The notes under the pieces were generated by a model, which was given only the letters and a program-made list of their open reading frames with translations, ran no database searches and was not told where the DNA came from. DNA of 64,000 bases, from the NCBI GenBank assembly GCA_032716605.1, contig CM064505.1:46845814-46909813 (forward strand). The letters are read 5' to 3'. The stretch's first letter is position 1; every line of letters begins with the position of its first letter. The position numbers and the translations under genes are program-made. This stretch comes from Paralithodes platypus (lineage: Eukaryota; Arthropoda; Malacostraca; Decapoda; Lithodidae). Positions 1 to 11,799 of this stretch are shown one piece after another.

Positions 1-90
1 CCCCCCTCTATTATACCCGTCCATCAATATTCTCTTTCTATCTTTCCCCCCTCCTCCTCCTCTCCATCAGGCTCTAACGTGGCATTATAA

Positions 91-1870
91 TTCCTAAATA
101 ACAGTAATGAAGTGGTGGAAATACTTGGAGTTAAAATAGAATCCCTAAATTTAGCAGTTATTGTTACATACAGGCCTCCAGACGCATCCCGAGAAGAATT
201 CAAAACCCAGCTCAACAAAATAAAATCAGAAGTGGAAACCCTGGGGAACCCAACACCAAATAGTATATGGCTAGGAGACTTTAACCTACCAAACATTAAA
301 TGGAGACAACTAGAAAACCAGTTAGTGGCAAATAACACCGGAGAAGCAAATACTAATACGAGAGAGCTTTTTGAACTTTGTGATTTTTTTAGTCTTACCC
401 AACATATTGCTGAACCCACACGGGAAAACAATATCTTAGACCTGGTCTTCACTAACACCGACTCTCTAGTACACAGCATTAACATATCGGACACACCATA
501 CTCAGATCATAAATTAATTGAGATCAAAACAACCTTAGAAAGTATACAGACAACCTCAGAATCGAGAACAAAAACCGCACGCAGTACATTTAACTTCAAT
601 AACAAAAACATTAGATGGGAAGAGGTAAATCAAGAAATGGAGGAAATAGACTGGGAAGATTTAATGGATAACCTGACACCAGCAGAATGTCTAGTCTTAA
701 TAACAGAAATCATGACCCAAATCTGTAGCCACCATATACCTGCAAGACAAACAAAACGAAGCAACAAACAAGATCGGGAAAGGAGGAGGCTGTACAGAAG
801 AAGAAAATTACTCACACAAAGCCGCACACATCACATCTACAGGATAGGCAAAAGGTCGAAATAGATGGAGAAATTGTGGGAATTGAACAAAGGCTAAGAA
901 TATCATATGAACTACAACATATGGAAGAGGAGAGGAAAACTATTGCAGGTATAAAGGAAAATTCAAAATACTTCTTTTCATACGCCAAACAAAAGGCTAA
1001 AACAACATCAAACATCGGCCCACTGAGCAAAGGGGACGGCTCTTTCACAGGGGACAAAAAGGAAATGAGCGAACTCTTAAGCAGGCAGTATGAAATGGCA
1101 TTCAGTGAGCCTGATGAAAACACAAGTCATCAGAGACCAAAATATTTTTCATGGAAACCACCCCCACGGAAACCCCTCAGTTGCTGGATATTGATTTCGG
1201 TCCAAAAGACATAGAAGAGGCCATTTCCAACATGCCATCCCACTCGGCACCAGGCCCGGACTCATGGACTTCGATCCTACTGAAAAATGTAAGGAAAAAC
1301 CTCTCCAAAACCCCTGGCTATAATGTGGAGGAGTCTAGACACTGGTGACATACCAGATGCTTGAAAAACGCAACTAATTGTCCCACTGCATAAAGGAGGG
1401 AGTAAAGCACTACCAAAAAACTACCGTCCGGTAGCGCTAACCTCTCACATCATTAAAGGTTTCAGAGCGAGTCCTGCGAGCAAAATTTCAACATTCATGG
1501 AGCCAAATGGACTAAACAACACCGGTCAACATGGGTTCAGAGCGGGAAGATCATGTCTCTCACAACTTTTGGAACACTATGACAAAATTCTTAAAGCGCT
1601 AGAAGAAAAGAAACACGTGGATGTCATTTACACCGATTTTGCTAAGGCATTTGATAAATGTGACCATGGTATAATAGCCCACAAACTGAAAGCAAAAGGT
1701 ATAACTGGGAAAATCGGACTGTGGATATACAATTTCATCGTCAACCGAAAACAATCGGTAGCAGTAAACCAAGTCACTTCTGAGCCATTTCGGAGGGGTA
1801 AACGAAAGCTCATTGGCCCCCCACCCAACGGCAAAATGCAGTGCTAGCGCCCCTCAATTCTGTTCCGTCA
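91..1870 (+). mobile_element. CR1/jockey-type LINE, broken (endonuclease + partial reverse transcriptase)
   Basis: The first 250 codons (112-864) are an AP-endonuclease-like (EEP) domain: YRPP at residues 20-23, GDFNLP at 55-60, ILDLVF at 108-113 and the SDHK box at 131-134. Reverse transcriptase follows in broken frames: an APGPD motif near 1,250, a YRPVALT stretch near 1,425, and HGFRAGRS then a TDFAKAFDKCDH catalytic block at 1,530-1,665. Sequence similar to the PQG.VLAP block is out of frame near 1,830. No YADD box or 3' end is visible. The 5' part has no in-frame stop for 250 codons while the 3' part has several shifts, so some damage may be sequencing error near the gap rather than old decay. 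The open frame continues about seven codons upstream of the GTG at 112. Confidence 0.85.
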
Positions 1871-3549
1871 TACTAAACTAATTGCGACATAGGATACCAA
1901 ACCCCCCCGACAAACCAAAAACCGGTACGGTGTTAGTATTTTGCTTTGCTGATAGAACCGAAGCAAAATTAGGAGCAATGATGACTCAAACACACAAGTT
2001 TTTTTTCTTGATTTTTGGACACGGGGTGAACTGCATGTGGAAGTGATGAAATGATAGTGTTCCTAGTGGACCAGGGGACAAACAACATGCAATTCAATGA
2101 TGTTGGGTGTAATAGGAATTCCATTATTAATACGGTTTACACGGTACGTGTAAACGCGCAAGATAGATAACTGCGGGGTATAAAGAAAAAAAGAATTCCT
2201 CACAAATTACTTAACAGACAAATCTAAACAAACCTAGGATAGAACGCGAAGAACACAGGGTGAAAGAGAACGCTGTGGGCTTGGGCATTCTCACTGTCCC
2301 CCCTGACAATAAATAGATGGTTGTCATATTAAGGTCAAAACATAAACAACCCATGGTTACAAGAATCCAGGCTAGTTTGAAGGCGTGCGGCGGGCGAGAT
2401 CGGCTTGCTTGCTTGAAACGCTTTTCTTAACAGGTTGGATTCTGCGTACTTTAAATTAACACGTCGGTGAATTACTGACCTGGACTGCATAAGCGCTCTT
2501 CAAATCTCTAGTGCGTATTTCGCCGCCCCGCATTGCGGAATACTGTCAGATTATTAACATACCCCATACTGGAACAAAGCTAGGGAATGAAAGCTAAATG
2601 AACGTAGAGAGTGTACCAAATGGACCCCCCCAAACTTTTTCATCCTCATTCGCATAATAAGTATACGATACACATATAACAAATCATCTACAACTATTGG
2701 GGGAAGCCGTTTTAAAAGAGACACTGAACTATCTTTACTCTCTGTTCAGCTGGGAGATACGTAAAGAGAAGGAGTAAAAACACGTTACCTATAATATAAA
2801 TAATAGCTATACAACATTGGAAACATTACCGGTGGGAAAACTCAATTCGAAATAAAAAACTTGAAAATCGGAAAATTCGCAGTAGAGGATTGAACGGTAC
2901 CAACAACCCTACTACCCTGCTTCGTACTGCGCCAAACCCCCCTTGTACACTACACCGACATAACATACGTCTCCCTTCGATCGCATGAACTTTCAGTGAT
3001 AGGGAGTCTGAGGCTGGGAATGACAGAAATATCCACCCGGCAATACTATATGCTTATTAAGATTATGAGTAAGAATACATGAAGTATACAGCGGGATAGC
3101 TATGCGGCTCTCTCACTCTGCTAGATTGGAGAGGGACATGTTATTCCGCACAACAGAGGCCCACGTCTCTTCTTCAACATTTAACTCTCCTCACAGCGAG
3201 TAGAGAGGGAAACATGAGGGGACATCTCGTTAGACATCCAACATTCAAGTAAGAGCCCTAGAATGTTCGAACTAGCAAAAAGTGCCCTGCAAACGAAGGA
3301 CGGCACCATCCCTCGTCAACGGGAGTCGAGCTGTCGCTTCAATGAACGTAGTCTACTTACTGCAACCAAGACACCACCTCCATATCCACTTGTATGAGGG
3401 ATCTCGTTCGCGACTCCTTGAGTAGTGCCACTAGAAGATGCGGCGAACACATCAAGGTATGGATCAAAAGGTGTAGCAACAGGTATAACTACAAATGGCC
3501 TCCAGTACTCCGATACATTCGGATTAACCGCGTGGTAGACCTTGCTCGT
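1871..3549. other. Unrecognised unique-looking sequence before the gap
   Basis: About 1.7 kb with no ORF above background, no clear repeat and no recognised motif. It ends in the assembly gap. Low-accuracy sequence at a contig edge is a reasonable explanation, because the neighbouring LINE and minisatellite also accumulate indels toward the gap. Confidence 0.4.
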
Positions 3550-3649
3550 NNNNNNNNNNNNNNNNNNNNNNNNNNNNNNNNNNNNNNNNNNNNNNNNNNN
3601 NNNNNNNNNNNNNNNNNNNNNNNNNNNNNNNNNNNNNNNNNNNNNNNNN
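3550..3649. other. Assembly gap (100 N)
   Basis: Exactly 100 undetermined bases, the usual placeholder for a gap of unknown size. It adjoins a minisatellite, which may be why the assembly broke here. Confidence 0.99.
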
Positions 3650-5055
3650 GAGTACCGGGTGTGGTCCGAAATGGAGTACCGGGTGGTGTGGGTCAAATGG
3701 AGTACGGGTGTGCCCGAATGGATTAACGGTGTGGGTCAAATGGAGTACCCGGTGTGGGTCCGAATGGCTCCCGGGTTGTGGTCAACATGGAGTACCCGGG
3801 TGTGGTCCGAAATGTGAGTACCGGGTGTTGGTCAAATGGAGTACCGGGTGTGGGTCCGAATGGAGTACCGGGTGTGGTCAAATTGAGTAACCGGGTGTGG
3901 TCCGAATGGGAGTACCGTGTGTGGTCAAATGTGAGTACCCGGGTGTGGTCCGAATGGAGTACCGGGTTGTGGTCCGCATGGAGTCCCAGGGTGTGGTCAA
4001 AATGGAAGTACCGGTGTGGGTTCAAATGGAGTACCGGGGTGTGTGGTCAATAAATGGAGTAACGGGTGTGGGTCAAATGGGGGGGGAATGGAGTACCGGT
4101 GTGTGTCAAATGGAGTACCGTGGTGTGGTCAAATGGAGTACCGGGTGTGGTCCGAATGGAGTAACCGGGTGTTGTGGCAAATGGCGTACCGGGTGTGGTC
4201 CCGAATGGCGTACCGGGTGTGGGTCCGAATGCGTACCGGGTGTGGTCAAATGGAGTACCGGTGTGGTCCGAATGGAGTACCGGTGTGGTCAAACTTGAGT
4301 ACCGGGTGTGTTCCGAATCGAGTACCGGGTGTGGTCAAATGGAGTACCGGCTGTGGTCCGAATGGTAAACCGGGTGTGGTCAAATGGAGTACCGGGTGTG
4401 GTCCGAATGGAGTACCGGGTGTGGTCAAATGGAGTACCGGGTGTGGTCCGAATGGAGTACCGGGTGTGGTCCGAATGGAGTACCGGGTGTGGTCAAATGG
4501 AGTACCGGGTGTGGTCCGAATGGAGTACCGGGTGTGGTCAAATGGAGTACCGGGTGTGGTCAAATGGAGTACCGGGTGTGGTCAAATGGAGTACCGGGTG
4601 TGGTCAAATGTAAGTAACCGGTTGTGGTCCGAAGGTGAGTACGCGGGGTGTGGGTCACATGGAGTACCGTGTGGTCCGATGGGGGGGGGAGTACCGGGTG
4701 TGGTCCCGAATGTGAGTACCGTGTGTGGTCAAATGGCGTACCGGGGTGTGGTCAAATGGAGTTACCGGGTGTGGTCCAAATGGAGTACCGTGTGTTTTCA
4801 CATGGAGTACCGGGTGTGGTCCGAATGGAGTACCGGGTGTGGTCCGAATGGAGTACCGGGTGTGGTCCGAATGGAGTACCGGGTGTGGTCCGAATGGAGT
4901 ACCGGGTGTGGTCAAATGGAGTACCGGGTGTGGTCCGAATGGAGTACCGGGTGTGGTCCGAATGGAGTACCGGGTGTGGTCAAATGGAGTACCGGGTGTG
5001 GTCAAATGGAGTACCGGGTGTGGTCCGAATGGAGTACCGGGTGTGGTCAAATGGT
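3650..5055 (+). repeat. 22/23-bp minisatellite
   Basis: About 60 head-to-tail units starting GAGTACCGGGTGTGGTC and ending either CGAATG (23 bp) or AAATG (22 bp), so two unit types are interspersed. Units at 4,330-4,610 and 4,800-5,055 are nearly perfect. Units at 3,650-4,300 and 4,620-4,800 carry many one-base indels. All long ORFs here are by-products of the repeat. Confidence 0.97.
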
Positions 5056-5147
5056 TTATTACATTCTTCATTGACGGATGTCAAAGGCAACTGATTATCA
5101 TTCATTCCCTTAGTAGATATGTTTGACAAGTACATATCAAACCGTTG

Positions 5148-5149
5148 TG

Positions 5150-5184
<35 letters not shown>

Positions 5185-5242
5185 GGAGGAGGTGATTGAT
5201 AGAAGGAAGGTAAAGAACTTAGAGAGGTAGGAGTAGGTTAAA

Positions 5243-5306
<64 letters not shown>

Positions 5307-5479
5307 AGGAGGGGGGGGGGGGGGGAGGTGATTGATAGAAGGAAGGTAAAGAACTTAGAGAGGTAGGAGTAGGTTAAAAGGAGAGAGAGAGAGAGAAGAG
5401 AGGGGGGAGGGGGGAGAGGGGGGAGGAGGTGATTGATAGAAGGAAGGTAAAGAACTTAGAGAGGTAGGAGTAGGTTAAA

Positions 5480-5518
<39 letters not shown>

Positions 5519-5617
5519 GGGAGGGGGGGGGGGAGGTGATTGATAGAAGGAAGGTAAAGAACTTAGAGAGGTAGGAGTAGGTTAAAGGAGAGAGAGAGAG
5601 AGAGAGAGAGATAGTAC
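5148..5617 (+). repeat. Compound AG/G microsatellite with a 56-bp spacer repeated four times
   Basis: (AG)n and poly-G tracts alternate with a conserved spacer beginning GAGGTGATTGATAGAAGG at about 5,189, 5,326, 5,427 and 5,533. The spacer is nearly invariant while the AG/G tracts differ in length. Confidence 0.9.
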
Positions 5618-5679
5618 TCTTAATTTGTATTGCTCCTCACAGCACCACCACCATAATGTCCTGTAATACACTGTCAAGC

Positions 5680-5809
5680 ACGTAAACAACAACAACAACA
5701 ACAACAACACCAACAACACCACCACCACCACCACCACCCCACCAACAACAACAACAACAACACAACAACAACAATAACAACAACAACAACACACAACAAC
5801 AATACAACC

Positions 5810-5867
<58 letters not shown>

Positions 5868-5905
5868 CCACCACCACCACCACCACCACCACCACCAACA
5901 CCAAC
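5680..5905 (+). repeat. (CAA)n/(CAC)n trinucleotide tract
   Basis: Imperfect CAA repeats interspersed with ACC/CAC runs. The apparent poly-Val/poly-Leu ORFs on the minus strand are artefacts. Confidence 0.95.
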
Positions 5906-6081
5906 ACTAACAAAACTTTGCCCCCACATCCTGCAAAACACACACCAAGTTTATAAGTGGGTCTCGCCAAGTTAACCCCAAGCAGAATAGCACCGATTAT
6001 CCGAACCTCAAGGCGAGGGCTCGTCTGTCCGGCTCTCTCAACCTCATATATCCGGCTCTACACTCATTTATCCGGACTTAA

Positions 6082-6707
6082 AGGGGGATGGGGCGTTTTT
6101 CTGACAACCTTCTCAGTTTTCAGTTTTTAAGACGTTCAGAACATTAGTTTGGCGATTTTAAAACCTTTCGTCCCTTTTCTTTGTCAATATTAAGACTTTT
6201 CGTGTCATTTATGTGTCGATTTTTTTCCTGGCGAACGATAGTGAGCCTGTAATTTTGGAAGAACCCGGCCGAAACATGTACAAATTAATCTAGAAGGTGG
6301 ATCTAATGTTTTTTTTTTTTTTTTTAAGTTTGATGGATGTCTAGGGAGGAAACTAGAACACTTTTTGGTCGATTTTTTTCATTTATTTAACATGTTTCCA
6401 GTTTCCTCCCTAAACCTCCATCAAACTTAAAAAAACATCCATTAGACTCCCCTTCTAGATTAATTTGTACATTTTTCGGTAGAAAAATGTTCCGGACGTA
6501 GGCCGATTCTTCCAAAATGACAGGCTCACTATCGTTCGCCAGGAAAAAAATCGACACCTAAATAGCACGAAAGGTCTCAATATTGACAAGGAAATGGGGT
6601 GAAAGGTCTTAAAATCGACTAACAAATGGGTCAAACATCCTGAAATTTGAAAACTAATGGGGCTAAACATGAGGAAGAAGGAGGGCCAGAAAAACGGCTA
6701 TCTCCCC
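6082..6707. mobile_element. TTAA foldback element, family A, double-arm copy
   Basis: Two inverted arms of roughly 250-300 bp lie between TTAA at 6,078-6,081 and 6,708-6,711. Outer ends read AGGGGGATGGGGCG and the reverse complement of TTAAGGGGAGATAGCCG. Each arm carries the family core (CCTGGCGAACGATAGTGAGCC and its complement near 6,230 and 6,525). Other family-A copies are about 360 bp with only one full core, so this looks like a head-to-head double form. No coding capacity is seen. Confidence 0.8.
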
Positions 6708-6969
6708 TTAAACACCAACCCACACACACACACACACACACACATACTGAGGGTGAGAGCAGCCACAATACAGCCACCCACTTTCGAGACGGAGATAACA
6801 AAAAAAAAATGTATAAGTGATGGTGGCTTGCTGCAGAAGGTGCCGATATACCGCGAATGAGAAATTGGTTCCCAAAATGATAAAAGTGTGTTGAGATGAT
6901 GGAGGGAGGCAGCTTCCAATACCTGGCGAGATGATGATAGTGGTTCCCAGGCAGAGATACTTTAGTACA

Positions 6970-8083
6970 AAGGAGTACAAAGGAAATCAAGCAACAACAG
7001 ATTAGTGACCCCTCTAAGCTGCTTTTCCTCCAAAACACTGAGGGTCAAGTGTCCAAACAGTGGTTTAGAGTGGGTAAGGGAACATTGGAAAGGGAACTAC
7101 TGCCCTGGAACTTATGTCCGTGGCAGGATTAGGAAGTTAGTAGGGGACAGATGGGTTAGTAGCATAACACAGTTATAAGTGATCTTTCGTATATCTGGGA
7201 AAAAGAGAGTAACGTCTTAGTAATATATATACGCAATATTCCTTGGTGAATCTGAGGGAGGAATATAATAAAGTTATTCATTTACAAACGCCGTCAGTCG
7301 CGGGTTTGATGCAAGCTATTTGTCTAGGCGAAGTTTAAAAGAATCAACGGTGCTGCAGTCTATAACGTCTCGGGGAAGCCCATTCCACAAGTTGACAACT
7401 CGATTGAAGAAGAAATTCTTAAATTCGTGAGACTTAAAGATTTACCAATAATTGTGCAACCGTTTCCCCGCGTGTAATTAGATTGGTCGATAGTGAAGTA
7501 CTTACTACAGTTCATATTGTCATGCCTTTGATGATTTTGAACACTTGAATTAAGTAGCCTCTTAATCTGCGCTAGGTTAAAGGAAATAGATTTAATTTAA
7601 TTTAATTCTCGTATGGTTTGTTCTTTAGGCTAGGTATCATTTTGGTAACTGTACGTTGAACTCTTTCTAGTTTGTTTATATATTTTTGGTAATAAGGGCA
7701 CCAGGATTGAACGCAGTATTCCAGAAGAGGGCGGACTAAGGAATTGTAAAGGGTTAGGGTAACTTCTTTGGATTTATGCTCAAATGACCTGCCTATAAAG
7801 CCAATTATTTTGTTTGTCTTCTTAACAACTTCTGAATATTGTTGACTCGGTTTTAGGTTACTCGATATTGTTACTCCCAGATCGGTTTCTCTGTCTACAC
7901 TCTTAAGCTGAGTGCCATTCATCGAATAGTTTGCTTTCTCATTTCGGTATCCGACATGTAGTACTTTACATTTATCCGCATTGAAGCTCATTTGCCAAAT
8001 TTGGGCCCAACGTGACAACTTATCTAGATTGTGTTGCATATCGTCAACTTGTTCTTTTGAGAGTACGCTATTTGCAAAATAGA
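6970..8083 (-). mobile_element. 5'-truncated CR1-like LINE: end of RT ORF plus 3' UTR
   Basis: The minus strand from 8,039 to about 7,605 encodes 145 residues matching the C-terminal part of the LINE ORF at 56,072-58,126 (a FNADKCKVLH stretch, then SNLKPSQQ, RSFEHKSKEV and LLEYCVQSWCPYY). Coding similarity continues to about 7,270 with frame damage. A non-coding tail ends near 6,970 and is shared with the copy at 10,188-10,725. The 5' junction at about 8,083 abuts an AG-rich tract. Confidence 0.88.
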
Positions 8084-8087
8084 GGAA

Positions 8088-8372
8088 GAGAGGAAGATGG
8101 AGGGAGGAAAATAGATACAGAGACGAATAAAGATAGGGAGAGAGAGGGAGAGGGATGAGTGGGAGAGAGAGAGGGGAAAGATGGAGGGAAGGGAGGGAGG
8201 AAAATAGATAAAGAGACGAATAAAGATAGGGAGAGAGAGAGAGAGGAAAGTGAAGAGAAGGGAGAGAGAGAGAGGGGGAGAGTGAAGGAAAGTGGGAGGG
8301 AGAGAGAGAGAGAGAGAGAGAGAGGAAGATGGAGGGAAGGGAGGAGAGAGAAATAGATAAAAGACGAAGGAA
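8088..8372 (+). repeat. AG-rich imperfect tandem repeat
   Basis: Three units of about 100 bp share a GAAGATGGAGGGA...AATAGATA...GACGAA stretch separated by (GA)n. Confidence 0.8.
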
Positions 8373-8575
8373 GATAGGTAATGAGGAACCAGGACGCTAA
8401 GTGGAATATGGTGTATATACAGTATAGGTGGAGGTCTAGGAGGAAAGTGGAATGATTATAAAAAGATACATGAATGAGCCAATAAATCCCCCCATCCCCC
8501 CATCCCCCCATCCCCCCTTCAACTGTATTGCTTGTAATGGGCTTGATACATCGCTCGGGTTATAAACAGCTTTAA

Positions 8576-8935
8576 GGGGAGATGGGCCGTTTTTTTGGTC
8601 TATTAATTCATTATTCCTTTATTTCTTAGTTTCCTCGCTAGACCTCCATCAAACTTAAAAAACAGCCCCTAGACCACCCTTCAAGATAAATGTGTACATT
8701 TTTCGGTAGAAAAATGTCCCGGCCGAAGGCCGGTTTCTCTTAAAATCTCAGGCTCGCTATCGCTCGCCAGGAATAATTCAAAACCTAAATGGCACACATG
8801 GTCTTAAAATTGACAACGAAATGGGGCGAAAGGTGTTAAAATCGCCAAACTAATGGGCTGAACGTCTTATAATCTCAAAACAAATGGGGCTTAACACGAG
8901 GGAGAAAGGGGACCAGAAAAGCGACCCATCTCCCC
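8576..8935. mobile_element. TTAA foldback element, family A (intact 360-bp copy)
   Basis: Flanked by TTAA at 8,572-8,575 and 8,936-8,939. Inverted ends are GGGGAGATGGGCCGTTTTTT and the complement of AAAAGCGACCCATCTCCCC. Inside are a hairpin ACATTTTTC-GGTA-GAAAAATGT (about 8,695), a second hairpin CCGGCC-GAA-GGCCGG (about 8,719), and the core GGCTCGCTATCGCTCGCCAGGA (near 8,752). No ORF; presumed non-autonomous. Confidence 0.85.
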
Positions 8936-9105
8936 TTAACTAATTGATGGAGCCCAGGATTACCGGGTTCTGGTCCCATGGGTTCACTTTGGGCGCTAAG
9001 TGGAATGGTTGGGTGGGGGTGGGTGGGTTCTTTGTTTAGTAGCAGTTCGGGTCGCTGAATGGACTCTATAAAACGGTTGGGGGAATGTGTTTAACCTGCT
9101 TTTAC

Positions 9106-9228
<123 letters not shown>

Positions 9229-9436
9229 TCGAACTCCAGCACAAAAGAGAGTACTTCATAAAACCAACTACCGAAAATAGCTATGCATGAACTATACCGC
9301 AGTGCAGTTGTGTGAATTATCCCTGAAAATAATACTCCTGTCTGTTGACCCCTTGTACACTCACGCCATAAAGTACTTGACCAGGGGGGGTAATATAAAC
9401 CAATGTTGGCTGTTATATATATAAATGTACCGTTCT

Positions 9437-9672
9437 GTCTGTGTGTGTGGGGGGGGGGGGGGGGTGTATGTTTGTGTGGGTGAGTGTGTGTGGTTGTGTT
9501 TGTGTGTGGGTGGGTGGATGTGTGGGTGGGTGTGTGTGGGTGGGGGGGGGGGTGTGTGTTTGTGTGTGTGGGTGGTTGTGTGTGGATGTGGGTCGGTGAG
9601 TGTGTGTGTGTGTGTGGGAGGGGGGGGGGGGTCTCTGTGTGGGTATTTGTATGTGTTGTTGTTTTTTTTTTT
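9437..9672 (+). repeat. GT/G-rich low-complexity tract
   Basis: Alternating (GT)n and poly-G runs closing with poly-T. Cys/Val/Gly-rich ORFs here are spurious. Confidence 0.95.
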
Positions 9673-9807
9673 ATTCACTGGAATTACATATCATAAAGTC
9701 CTGCCCTATGTTGATCTAAACTGTCTACAATGTGTTCGATAGTCCATTAAATACTTAGCCAAGTATTGTCGTAGTCCCTGGTCAAAAACATTGTGGTGTG
9801 AGTGTAC

Positions 9808-10021
9808 AGTTGGTCACATAAGTTCTGGTCCTCGTCGTGAACTTATGTGTGAAAGTAAAATTATTATGAATGAATTGCGAGTGAGGTTTCTATTAATTAT
9901 CAGTTGACTAATCAGATGAGTTAACTCCTGCATAAGAAACTACACTGGTGGTTCAATCCTGCGCATTATATTTCCCTGTATAAGATCACGGAGAGGAACA
10001 GAACTTATGTGGGCTACTGTA
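9808..10021. mobile_element. TA-type foldback element, family K
   Basis: The left end CAGTTGGTCACATAAGTT and right end AACTTATGTGGGCTACTG are imperfect inverted repeats, each next to TA (TGTA ... TACC). The CAGT start and TA target resemble Tc1/mariner-type non-autonomous elements. Related left ends occur at about 14,017 and 22,808, the latter truncated by a (CA)n tract. Confidence 0.55.
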
Positions 10022-10187
10022 CCATATTTGAGGTAAAACTGAATGACGGGCCGACAGAGGGTTTAAAAGAAAATGATTGATTCCATGTATTTAACAGAAA
10101 AAAAGTAAATGGTGGTATGAGAGTGTTTGGGTGAGCGATCAGGCGAGGATGATGGATAAATGATGAGAGAGAGAGAAAGGAAAGAAG

Positions 10188-10725
10188 GAGTACAAAGGAA
10201 ATCAAGCAACAACAGGTCTAGTGACCCTTCTAGGCTGCTTGTCCTCCAAAACACTGAGGATCAAGTGTCCAAACAGTGGTTTAGAGTGGGTAAGGGAACA
10301 TTGGAAAGGGAACTACTACCCTGGAACTAATGTCCGTGGCAGGATTAGGAAGTTAGTAGGGGACAGATGGGTTAGTAACTGAGGGGGGGATAAAATAAAG
10401 TTATTCATTTACAAACGCAGTCAGTCGCGGGTTTGATGCGAAATATTTGTCTAAGCGGAGTTTAAATGAATCAACGGTGCTGCAGTCTATAACGTCTCGG
10501 CCCATTCCACAAGTTGACAACTCGATTGAAGAAGAAATTCTTAGATTCGTGCGAGTTAAAAGATTTACCAATAATTTTGCAACCGTTTCCCCGCGTGTAA
10601 TTAGATTGGTCGATAGTGAAGTACTTACTACAGTTCATATTGTCGATGCCTTTGATGATTTTGAACACTTGAATTAAGTCACCTCTTAATCTGCGCTGGG
10701 TTAAAGGAAATAGATATAATTTTAA
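10188..10725 (-). mobile_element. 5'-truncated CR1-like LINE 3' end
   Basis: Same LINE family as 6,970-8,083. The minus strand from about 10,720 to 10,400 encodes the C-terminal tail (LIQVFKIIKGIDNMNCSKYF region), with a small deletion near 10,500 relative to the other copy. The 3' non-coding tail then runs to about 10,188 and matches 6,972-7,170 closely. Confidence 0.85.
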
Positions 10726-10727
10726 AG

Positions 10728-10795
10728 AGAGAGAGAGAGAGAGAACGAAAGCAAGAGAGTGAGAATGACTGAGAGAGAGAGAGAGAGAGAGAGCA
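10728..10795 (+). repeat. (GA)n microsatellite, interrupted
   Basis: GA repeats broken by a short unique insert, directly at the 5' truncation of the adjacent LINE. Confidence 0.9.
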
Positions 10796-10953
10796 CAAAG
10801 TAGGACACAAAGACGTATTGTGTTTGTTTCTCATTAGTGTTATCGTCTCCATACACACACACCCCAAAAGTACAACAAACCCACATAATTATTCAGACAA
10901 AAACACGCTCACAAAGGGTATTATATCGTCCCCCAGTACTGTATAATCATTAA

Positions 10954-11062
10954 CCCTTCTACTACCGGGGATGCCTCTTATTTTATCTCAGAGCTATATT
11001 TGGACGATTTTGAGCAGCTTAGGAAGGATCTGTGGTAGTTAAAAGCGCTAAAAGGGTACAGT
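10954..11062. mobile_element. TTAA foldback element, family F (half copy)
   Basis: Begins at TTAA (10,950) with CCCTTCTACTACCGGGG and contains the family core CAGCTTAGGAAGGATCTGTGG found in all F copies. Only the left half is recognisable. Confidence 0.6.
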
Positions 11063-11154
11063 CGTGATCATAAATACCTGATTACCTCGTAAGGATACAA
11101 ACAAGAGGATGAATGTTTAATATAGTCTTTTCCTTATAGTTAGACCCAATGATC

Positions 11155-11530
11155 TTGACCACTATAGTCTGTTCATTCTAGGTTGGGCAAAAATCGTAAC
11201 CTCTAACTCAAAAAGGACTAGAGTAATCGAGCTAATTTTTCTACCAAATAGGAAGACTTAGCCAGGGAATAGGTGTGGAAATTGACAGCTCATTTGCTCT
11301 AGCCCTTTTTGAGCTACAGAGGCTAGTGGTTATGATTTCTGCCCAACCTAGAATGAACCGACTACCTCTGTAACTCAAAAACAACTAGAGTAATCGAGCT
11401 AATGTATATCTACCAATTGGGAAGGTTCGGCTTGGAAACGGGTGTGGAAAATGACAGCCCGTTTTCTCTGGCCCTTTTTGAGTTGCAGAGGTTAGGGGTC
11501 ATGATATCTGGCCTACCTGAAATGAATTAA
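11155..11530. mobile_element. Foldback repeat, family E, two tandem units
   Basis: Two adjoining units contain inverted arms with AACTCAAAAAGG...CTAGAGTAATCGAGCTAAT and the complementary CTAGCCCTTTTTGAG..CAGAGG. The same module occurs once at 32,470-32,690. Outer boundaries are uncertain. Confidence 0.6.
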
Positions 11531-11799
11531 TTATAGTCCCCAGTAGTATGAACTTTGTAGGTAAAGAATTGCAGAATTGGCGTTTTTAAATGTGTATATT
11601 GTGGCACGGGTCACAGTGGCAGAGATATTTGGGGAGCAGGATCAGGTAATGGACTGTGGCAGGGTTTATTGGGTCAGCTCAAACAGCCCTTCAATCAAGA
11701 ATCAAGATCAAGAAGATTAGCTAATTATTAATGTCGTTTTGAATATTGAGTTTGATTTTCGTTGTAAAAAATAATATATTTTACAAATGTGAGTATTAA

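Noticed and set aside
4016..5074. 352-codon plus-strand ORF and its overlapping ORFs on both strands
   Set aside because: They translate the 22/23-bp minisatellite; several frames are open at once and none has domain features.
6455..7038. Minus-strand ORFs of 71-135 codons
   Set aside because: They lie over the family-A foldback element and a (CA)n tract, with no domain signal.
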